Shown here: piece after piece, positions 55,886 to 64,000 of the stretch
Position numbering within the stretch: the first letter of the stretch is position 1
How the letters are laid out: each line of letters opens with the position of its first letter
From: Sambucus nigra
Lineage: Eukaryota > Streptophyta > Magnoliopsida > Dipsacales > Adoxaceae
Assembly: GCA_949130495.1 (NCBI GenBank)
Contig: OX422216.1
Location: 98,339,967-98,403,966 of the forward strand
Length of the DNA stretch: 64,000 bases
Reading direction: 5' to 3'
Notes under the pieces: generated by a model
The model's database searches: none
The model's input: the letters and a program-made list of their open reading frames with translations, nothing else
Told to the model about the DNA's origin: nothing
Translations under genes and position numbers: made by a program

Positions 55886-56849
55886 ATATTTTTTAGAGAA
55901 TAACAGATGTTAAGTGCAAACTAGACATTATCCAAGACAACCTTGATAGGGATGGAGCTAACACTGGTATAAGAAGAGAGGAGACTTCTATAGGACATGA
56001 GTATATATTACTTAGAGAAACTAAGTAATCTTTCTATAGGAAAAAGTCAGAGAAAATATCTCTAAAAGGAAAATTCTCATGATTAAGAATGCCGAAGGGG
56101 ATTTGGTGGAGGGTTTTGAAGTTGTCATTAATGAGGGAACCAACTTTTTTTTCTCCGTACTTGGCCCCAAGGATAGGTAGAAGGACAAGCATAACAGATA
56201 TGAGGATATCATGATTAGAAGCTCATTGAAGAACATTATAGAGGCCTAACTGACATGCCAAATCAAGTGGAGATAAAAGTTGCAATGTGGTCTAAAGGTT
56301 CCAATAAATCTTTGGGGAGAGGATGTGCTGAATGCAGTCAAATGTTTCTTCCATAGAGGCCACGTGCCTAGGCAATAGAATAGTACCTACCTAGTACTTA
56401 TTCCTAAAGTTATTAACCCTTCCACTATGAGGGATTTTAGACCAATCTCCTATTGCAACACTCTCTAAAAATGCATCTCAAAGATTCTAGCCGATAGGAT
56501 TAAACCCCGCCTCAGAGACCTGATCAGTGATCGACAAGCTGCCTTTATTCATCTAATATCAATAGTAGATAATATCCTACTTTCTCAAGAGGTTATGAGG
56601 AACTACCACAACATGACTGGCCCCTCCCCCAGATGCACTATGAAAGTTGTAGCATGTACAATTCCATTTACAATGCAAATTAGGAATTTCTATTTGCAAT
56701 GTTATAGTATGTACGATTCCAAAACACATTAATTAGCTGGATTAGAGAATGTGTCACTACTTTTTGGTACACTTTTAGCCTAAATTGAGAGCATCGTGGT
56801 TTCTTTGAAGGCATTAGAGGGATTAGATAAGGGGATCCATTATCATCAC
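55886..56849 (+). pseudogene. plus-strand LINE (copy 11), RT region, strongly decayed
   Basis: Pieces in several frames read LWGEDVLNAVKCFFHRGHVP, YLVLIPKVINPSTMRDFRPI, SYCNTL, ADRIKPRLRDLISDRQAAFI, LLSQEVMRNYHN, LISWIRECVTT and GDPLSS. This is RT from before the palm to the QGDP motif. Near 56645-56680 an extra segment containing TAGCATGTACAATTCC duplicates 56702-56720 (TAGTATGTACGATTCC). The chromovirus LTR at 56850 cuts the copy off. Confidence 0.8.
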
Positions 56850-59759
56850 TGTCGCAAAATAACTAATTCCAATTTAAACACCCTATATAATTTAAGCTAA
56901 ATGTCAAAACAATTTTAAGTCTTATTTTTATTTTATTAATTTCCAATACGAAGACCTTTTTAATTACCAACAGTTTAAGAATGACATAAATGCTAAGGAT
57001 GGCAATTAACACACAAGAGTTTAAACCATCTAGATAAACCAAACCAAGTTTAAGAACCATAAATGAAATCATCCTGAAAATTGTTAACTCCCAAAGAGTA
57101 CTGAATACTGTAAATATAAATAAACATAAATCTCTGAACAATCCAAACGGAATAGGAAAACGGGCGACACATGCCCTAACTAAGCAAAACTAAAGCAAGA
57201 ACATAATCAATGACGAGGTCGTTTAAAGCAAGGTCCTGCAACTCCCACATAAGCTGCAGCACATCCAGTCCAAAGAATCAATGCATGACGCCCCCGTGGC
57301 CGGGCACCTGTAATACATACATATATATTCAAGAGAGAGAGAGAAATGATAGAAAACGGGTCAGAGCCCGAGTGTAAAATAGTTTAGCAAGTATTTAAAA
57401 TACTTACTGGCTAACGTGACAACCATGTTAGTATGCGACACTCTCTTGAGAATTCTCACCTCTCATCTAGTGTGCACGCCTACCGAACTACTGATCTCAT
57501 AAGTCTATCTAACTTATTTTCCATAAAGTTTTATCCCGAGAAGAACTAAGGCTATGATATTTAGTTTTAGAAAATTAATCTCTTCCATTTTCTTACGTTA
57601 CTTAGAACCGCTTAGTACCGTTAGAAAATTCACGAACACTTATTATAAAGCTGGAGCATTTATTCATTACTTAACTACTTATACGCACAGTAGAAAGTTT
57701 CCATATATAAGTATATATACATATATTAGTCACTCATATAATATATATACTATCGGCATCCCACATAAAATCTATGGTGCTGGCATACTCTGTTATCAAG
57801 TCCCCGTATCACTCGTACTAAGGGAAATACTAGCTCGGAATCACTCTCTAACTGTATTAACACAATACACACAAAATGGAATCGAAGCATAGTTCCAAGT
57901 CACTAAAAGGTCAGCACATACCCCTCACGTCTCTTAGGACTGTCTGACTATCATTCTCAAATAGCCTGTACCAAAGAATCCTATGTTCTAGGGTACAAGT
58001 CAATATCCCCCATAAAGGTCCCACCGAGATAAGACTGTCCCGGCGCGGCAACCTCCGTGATAGCAAGTAGCGCGGGTATGATTATACACAAGCATAATAT
58101 AAATATATACACATGCACTCAGTCATATATATAAATATTCTCATTTTCCAAATTAGGTTCACCCACGACCCATAATTATTATTATCCGTTCTTAGCACAA
58201 ATTCTACTCAATTATCTAGCATAACGGATTCGTCTCTTTTATTCTCATTTAAAATTTACTTCATACTTACTTCTCACCTCTCGAAGTATTCTCTCTCACT
58301 AAGTATAACTTCAGTAGGTATACCCTCACTTACCTTCTGGTGTAAATCTTTCACGAGTCCCAATTCTTTAGTGAACGTACCCATAATTTTCAATGTATGA
58401 ATAACTCCCCGTTAACCCACAATTTTATCCCATATTAAATTTCACTCAACAGAGTCTATTTAGACCCTACTGGTCCTCTTCATGACCCATTATACTTCAT
58501 AAATAATAATCAAGGCTTCCTACGTATTTAAACCGAATTAAACAAAAAGGGTAAAAATATGCAGTTTTCCAGGAGGGGTCGATTGATCGAGGAAATGGGT
58601 CGATCGATCGATGCTCTTGGTTAATCAATCGATCAAGCAGTTCTTGCCCAGAATATGCAAATTCGATCTACGGGTTTCATCCAAAAATTTTCTCCAAAAT
58701 TCCATTAATGATCCCCAAACTCCCAAATAAAATTACTACTGGTTATATATACCTATATACATGATTTCCTACATGAAACATGTCCAAATTCATCAAAGGT
58801 ATTGAATTTTTGGGGTAAATTAACATAATTATCAGGAACCCTAATTTTTTTCAATGAAACTTCCATTATTCTAATTCTTTTCCATATTTCTTACTTCTAA
58901 ATCCATACAATTTCGTGGGTGATCCTCTACATGTGATTGAGATGTCCATAATATATCTATTTCCTCTAAAACATGTGATTTAAATTCTCCGAGTTATCAA
59001 TTTCTTCCATGAAACATGCTTTTATCAATTCTAATCTAACATGGGTGAAGCAATAACTAAAAACAAAGCAAGATAGATACTTGCCTGGAATTCAAGGGTT
59101 TGATTTGTTGATGAAAAAGATATGGTTGCGTTCTTCGTCGTGCGATCTACGTTTTGGTGGTGGTGGCGGTGCAATCGAGTGAGTTCTTGGCCTTGGATTG
59201 CTTGTAAAGCTTCCTACCTTCCTCTCTAATGGCCGTTCTTATGTTTTGTGATTGATAACCCTAGAAGACAACTCCTAATGGCTGATATATCTTAGGGAAA
59301 TTCGTGGGTTTAATTAACCAAAAATATAAAATGTCTATAATACCCTCCCAGGATGTCAATTAGGCCTAAAAACGCCCCGAGATCCAAACTAAACTCCCGG
59401 GTACACTTTTTTGACTATCTCGACCCTTCTGAACACTTTGACGCACTCAAAACGACCATACGAGTGACTTATAATTTTTTCACTTTTATAATAATAATTT
59501 AGTCCCGACACGATACACGCGCATTCCGACTTAAATTTCCATAATTGCCATTTTTATTCACTCGTGACAATTTTAATAAAATCAATCTTATATATTACTT
59601 TACTCATCTAGTAATATTCAAAAAATTCCCAATAATTACTAACTCTCATCACGCTAGTAAATATTAAAAATAAATTTTCGGATTAATATTAAATTAATAT
59701 CTCAAATTAAATTTAATAAATCCTCAAATTTAAAAGCCATAAAATTACGGGGTATTACA
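56850..59759 (-). mobile_element. 3' LTR of chromovirus element no. 4 (about 2.9 kb)
   Basis: On the plus strand it begins TGTCGCAAAATAAC within LINE RT sequence and ends GGGGTATTACA, next to a polypurine tract read on the minus strand. The minus-strand start is therefore TGTAATACCCCGTAATTT. ATCAC (56845-56849) would be one copy of the target duplication; its partner lies outside the window. A cluster of GATCGAT motifs sits at 58578-58636. The left boundary rests on the break in LINE homology plus a TG start. Confidence 0.7.
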
Positions 59760-59774
59760 TACTTCCCCCCTAAT
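59760..59774 (-). promoter_or_regulatory. polypurine tract of element no. 4
   Basis: The minus strand reads TTAGGGGGGAAGTA immediately before the LTR start TGTAATACCCC. A purine run here primes plus-strand DNA synthesis in LTR retrotransposons. Confidence 0.75.
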
Positions 59775-60240
59775 AACGGAATTTCGTCCCGAAATTCGGA
59801 AAATAAGGCATACCTGGTAAAAATAGATCTGGATATTTTTTGCGCATATCTGCCTCGCGCTCCCAAGTGGATTCCTCCACATTATAATGCTCCCATTTGA
59901 CCCGTACAAGTGGAACTACCTTCGACCTCAATTTCCTCTCACTATGGTCTAGAATAGCCACTAGTCTCTCCTCATAAGAACTGTCGGGCTGTAAGTCAAT
60001 CTCCTCTATCGCGATGTGAGTGTGAGACATATCATCCCGAAGATATCGTTTCAACGACGAGATGTGAAATACATCGTGAATACGGTGCAAGTGCGCTGGC
60101 AACCCCAATCTGTATGCCACCGGCCCAATCCTCTCGATAATGGGAAATAGGCCCATGTACCTCGGAGCCAAATTACCCTTCTTCCCGAACCTCATTACTC
60201 CCTTCATAGGAGATACACGCAGTAATACTTGGTCGCCCAC
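59770..60240 (-). pseudogene. element no. 4 integrase C-terminus and chromodomain
   Basis: The open frame has RFGKKGNLAPRYMGLFPIIE, RIGPVAYRLGLPAHLHRIHD and VFHISSLKRYLRD, the C-terminal integrase block. It is followed by AILDHSERKLRSKVVPLVRV and KWEHYNVEESTWEREADMRK, a chromodomain of the Tekay/Del type with the aromatic W and EESTWE motif kept. It ends just before the polypurine tract. It is out of frame with the integrase core by a shift near 60235. Confidence 0.9.
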
Positions 60241-61040
60241 GCTAAACTCTCGAAAGGACCTCTTCGCATCAGCGTAGCTCTTCTATCGATCCTGGCTACC
60301 CGAATGCGACTCCTGATAAGCTCAATCCTATCTGAAGTCTCCTGAATCACCTCTGGTATGAGAAGATTGTTATTTCCCACCTCTAGCCTACAAGAGGGAG
60401 AACGACAAGGCCTGCCATATAATGCCTCAAATGGGGCCATGCCGATCGTGAACTGATAGGAGTTATTATAAGCGAACTCCACTAGTGGTAGATAAGGCTC
60501 CCAACTTCCTCCAAAATCAAGGACACAGATGTGTAGCATATCCTCCAACATCTGATTGGTAAGCTCTGTTTGTCCATCTGTTTGTGGCTGGTAAGCTGAA
60601 CTCAATCTCAACTCTGTACCCATGGCCTCCTACAAGCTCTCCCAAAAGCGCGACACGAAAATCTTGTCCTCATCAGACACAATATCCAGGGGCACCCCAT
60701 GTATCCTAACAATCTCGACAATGAATAACTGCGCATACTGGCCCGTGTTGTAGTTTGTCCGTACTGGTAGAAAATGAGCTACCTTGGCCAATCGATCCAC
60801 TATAACCCATATGGAATTGTGACCCCGCTGTGACCTAGGCAACCCCGTAATGAAGTCCATGTAAATACTTTCCCATTTCCACGTAGGTATCTCCAATGGC
60901 TGAAGTAACCCTGGCGGTATCTGGTGGTCCACCTTTACCATCTGGCAGGTAGAACATTTGGACACGAACTCAGCAATGTCCTTCTTCATCCCACTCCACC
61001 AGTACTACAACCTCATATCCTAGTACATCTTATCCCCTCC
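60204..61040 (-). pseudogene. element no. 4 integrase core
   Basis: The zinc-binding residues run from HPGGDKMY (in the preceding frame) to VSKCSTCQMVKVDHQIPPGL. The catalytic core keeps its acids: YMDFITGLPRSQ, DIVSDEDKIFVSRFWESL and QPQTDGQTELTNQ. VEFAYNNSYQFTIGMAPFEA follows, then LYGRPCRS. A stop after WESL near 60627 and a frame change near 60235 break it. Compared with Tat element no. 3, the catalytic triad is intact. Confidence 0.9.
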
Positions 61041-61628
61041 AGGATGTACCGCAAATCTTGATCCGTGCGACTGTGTCATAACTGCATGACGTAAGTCTTC
61101 TCTTTTCGGGACCACTAATCTCGCATTGAATCTCAAACCCCCATCAGAACTCACGAAATAGGACTCAACACCCTCAGCTAAGAGTCGTACAATCTGCTCT
61201 TGGAAAAACGTATCTGCTACTTGTGCCTGTATCACCCTCGTGACAATCTCGGGTGTGACTGACATAATAGATATAAAGGAATGGGCTACCGCGTCCTGGT
61301 GACTCAATTCTTTCCACTTCGCTCTCCATACTTCCACTACGTCACCTTTCGGTCTACGACTTAATGCATTAGCAACTACGTTAGCCTTCCTTGGATGGTA
61401 CTGTATCTCAAACTGGTAGTCTTTCACAAACTCCAACCATCTGCGCTGATGCATGTTCAACTCTCGCTGAGTGAACAAGTATTGCAGTGACTTGTGGTCT
61501 GTGAACAAATGGAACTTTCCCCCAACTAGTAATGTCTCCAAATCTGCAATGCAGATACGACCGCTGCTAGCTCCAGGTCATGGGTGGGGTAATTCTTTTC
61601 ATGAGGCTTAAGCTACGGGAGGCAAAAG
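61020..61628 (-). pseudogene. element no. 4 RNase H and tether
   Basis: [40 protein letters not shown] and [12 protein letters not shown] identify the gypsy RNase H end (family motif VADALSR, here VANALSR). The tether leads to [20 protein letters not shown] and the zinc domain. A frame change near 61545 separates it from its N-terminal part. Confidence 0.85.
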
Positions 61629-62602
61629 CTATATCCTGCTCCTCCTGCTGAAGTACTCCTTCGAGTCCCCGTAAAGAGGTGTCAGTGTACACCAGGACTC
61701 CACTCCCGGCTTGGGCAAATCAAGACCTGGCGCCGAAGTCAACTTATCTTTCAGCTCATCAAAAGCCAACTGACAAGCATCATCCCAAACATACGGTGCT
61801 CCCTTGCGAGTCAGATTCATCAACGGACCCGCTATTTTCAAAAAGCCTCGGATGAACCTCATGTAGTAACCGGCTAACCCCAAGAAACTATGCACCTCTA
61901 TCGGTGTCGTGGGCTATCCCCACTCCCTCACTGTCGACACTTTGCTTGGGTCAACTGATATCCCCAATTTCGACACAACATGCCCCAGAAATTGTACTTC
62001 CCATAGCCAAAATCTGCACTTCTCATACTTAGCATACAACTGATGCTCTCGTAGAGTCTGAAGAACCTGTCTCAAGTCCTCGGCATGCTCCTTCTAGTCT
62101 GTGAGTAAATCAGGATGTCATCTATGAAGACGATGACAAACTGATCCAAGAACTCTCTGAACACTCGATTCATCAAATCCATGAATATGACTGGAGCATT
62201 TGTCAGCCCAAACGACTTGACTCTAAATTCATAGGATCCATATCTCGTCAAGAAAGCAGTCTTCGACACATCCTGCTCCCTAATTCGTAGTTGATGATAT
62301 CCTGACCTCAAATCTAACTTCGAAAAGAAGGTTGCCTCCCTTAGCTGGTCAAACAGGTCATCGAATTGGGGCAACGAATATTTATTTCATATCGTGACCT
62401 TATTCAACTCCTGGTAATCCGCGCATAACCTTAGTGAGCCATCTCTCTTCTTTACAAACAACACTGGAGCTCCCCAAGGTGAGGTTCTCCTACGAATGAA
62501 ACCCTGGCCTAACAACTGCTCTATTTGATCTCGTAACTCCCTCATCTCCACTAGAGCCATACGGTACGGTTCACGTGCTATCAGCCGAGTGCCCGGCATC
62601 AA
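61629..62602 (-). pseudogene. element no. 4 reverse transcriptase
   Basis: The three frames are 62602-62387 ([35 protein letters not shown]), 62374-62072 ([48 protein letters not shown]) and 61895-61629 ([20 protein letters not shown]). Fingers, palm and thumb are in order and the IDD active site is intact. One stop between the first two frames and a shift after the active site inactivate it. Confidence 0.9.
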
Positions 62603-62616
62603 GTCTATGATGAAAT

Positions 62617-63169
62617 CTATCTTTTGATTGGGGGTAGGCCCGGTATCTGCTGAAATACATCCGAAAACTCACGAACGACTGGAATCAAATCTAGGAGAAT
62701 CATAATCTCCTTAGAGGTATCCTCCTCTATGTAATACGAATGGGTGTAAGATCCTCCTTCTGGGAGAGGCATCGCCACCAAAAATATCTCCTGCCCCAGA
62801 ATGGTAAAGACAATACTCCTACCGAAATAATCTGTCATGGCTCTATACGCAACGAGCCAATCCATGCCAATAATGACATAGTGCTCATGCATATCTAACA
62901 CTAGCATGTCTATAGGTAAAATCAAGCTACCAACCTCTATACCTACACCCCGGAATATAAAGAAAATCAAAGACCCATTCCCCAGTGGTGAGTCTACGCA
63001 TGTCACTGTACTCTCTGCCGTGTCTAATAACCCTAAGGCCCGTGCAAAATGAGTAGCTATAAAACAGTGCGATACCCAGTATCAAATAAAACTCGACCCA
63101 TAGTGCCATGTATAGGAAACGTACCCTCAATCGCAGGTGGTGCCTGAGGTGTTGCTTCCTGGTGGACAA
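62617..63169 (-). pseudogene. element no. 4 aspartic protease
   Basis: A frame-shifted VLFDTG near 63090 is the active site. The main frame 63006-62617 contains ILPIDMLVLDMHEHYVIIGM followed by DWLVAYRAMTDY, the conserved GMDWL block, then [17 protein letters not shown], the linker to RT. A frameshift just after DTG breaks it. Confidence 0.8.
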
Positions 63170-63212
63170 ATATAGACACTTCTATACTGTAATTGCCCCT
63201 GCTAAACTAGGG

Positions 63213-64000
63213 CTACTGGGATGGCAGGTAGAGCTGGAAGTTGTGCTGGCACTGGGAGGGTGGCTGGAAAGAGTGGTCTCTACGGCACATTACGGGCACC
63301 CTGCTGCTGTGGGGCCCTATCCCCCTCTGGGAAATCCTGACGTTTATGTCCATTCTTGCCACATCCAAAGCATCTTCCTCTAAAATTACCTCCCCTTTAT
63401 CCCTGTTGGCCATTACCACCTCGCGACTGGCCCTGCTGGAAATGTTGTTGGCCCTGCTGTTGACCCTGCTGGCCATGCTGGCCCTGTCTAAATCCCCCAA
63501 ATTCCTGCCTGGAATCATCTGATAGGAATATCTTAACAAGGTCCCCCGGATGGGATCTCTGCTCACTGTGATGGGTCTGCCATTGGGCTGTTGGGGCCCC
63601 ACCAGTACTACTATTGCCCCCTGTCCTGCCCTGCTGGCTAGACTCCCCTGCTCGTTTGCTCCACTGTTGATGGAAGCGGTGATCCTGACATGCAACAAAG
63701 CAGCGTTAAGTGCGTCCATGTAACTACTCATCGATAGATTGCCTACGAGGTGCTGACGAATTCTCCAGGCCAATCCATAAGAAAATAGCAGTATCTTCTT
63801 CTCCTCAGTGGGTGCCTCATCCGGCACTATAGTGAGAAGTCTAGTGAAGTCCTCCTCATACTCTGCAACGGTCATACTCTCCTGCTTGAGATTCAGTAAC
63901 CTATGCCTCATCTCAGTTTGGACGGCGGATGGGAAATACTTGCGGTCAAACTGTGCCCAAAATGGCTAGATCGGTATGTTGTCCCTATCCTCCAAGGTGG
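63213..64000 (-). pseudogene. element no. 4 gag (runs off the window)
   Basis: From the right edge the minus strand gives FDRKYFPSAVQTEMRHRLLN and MTVAEYEEDFTRLLTIVPDE, the capsid core of chromovirus gag. Downstream, a shifted frame has CFGCGKNGHKRQDF, a CCHC knuckle whose last Cys is Phe. A Gln/Asn/Ser-rich linker lies between. The 5' part of gag, the primer site and the 5' LTR lie beyond 64000. Confidence 0.85.

Noticed and set aside
63241..63522. 93-codon plus-strand frame
   Set aside because: Antisense shadow of chromovirus gag and knuckle coding sequence.

Overview
This window looks like repeat-rich nuclear DNA of a flowering plant, probably a eudicot. The evidence is the transposable-element families present: Tat-lineage and chromodomain Ty3/gypsy elements, plant L1-type LINEs, a tRNA-derived SINE, Helitron-like, CACTA and PIF/Harbinger-like DNA elements, AT-rich spacers and a GGTTCGG simple repeat. 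I find no convincing host gene, tRNA, rRNA or CRISPR array. Essentially every recognisable coding segment is a decayed transposon open reading frame with stops and frameshifts.

Layout. 1-1.7 kb: a Ty1/copia pol fragment, a CACTA terminus and an RTE-like LINE remnant. 2.6-4.65 kb: a PIF/Harbinger-like element with TTA target duplication, filled by an expanded T-rich minisatellite. 5.3-11 kb: AT-rich DNA holding two candidate non-autonomous Helitrons (5277-6961 minus, 9744-10981 plus), a third Helitron 5' end, a long-inverted-repeat MITE-like element and a SINE. 12.5-21.46 kb: a Tat element (LTR, primer site, gag) broken by an older minus-strand LINE, which is itself broken by a nearly full-length plus-strand LINE (14026-19588) with a 13-bp target duplication. 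21.47-29.52 kb: a degenerate minus-strand chromovirus whose two LTRs both lack their outer ends. 29.5-39.5 kb: several plus-strand L1-type LINEs (two with ORF1 and ORF2) and a short minus-strand insertion. 39.5-53.3 kb: a second Tat element inserted in a minus-strand LINE at an ATAAT target, followed by a second partial copy of that LINE holding a complete extra LTR with ATAAT on both sides. 53.3-56.85 kb: more LINE debris. 56.85-64 kb: a better-preserved minus-strand chromovirus that runs off the window.

How the parts relate. The Tat element at 40-51 kb has the lineage's full layout: gag, protease, RT, RNase H, a second (archaeal-type) RNase H, integrase, and an antisense, apparently spliced, reading frame between pol and the 3' end. 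Its integrase has lost all three catalytic acids, each by a change consistent with G to A. The arrangement of LINE, ATAAT, LTR and internal region, then LINE', ATAAT, LTR, ATAAT and the LINE remainder, is best explained by unequal illegitimate recombination between a full-length and a solo-LTR version of the same insertion.

The most notable items are that recombination product, the spliced antisense gene with a 55-bp minisatellite in its intron, the three-layer nest at 12.5-21.5 kb, the candidate Helitrons, and the minisatellite-filled Harbinger-like element.
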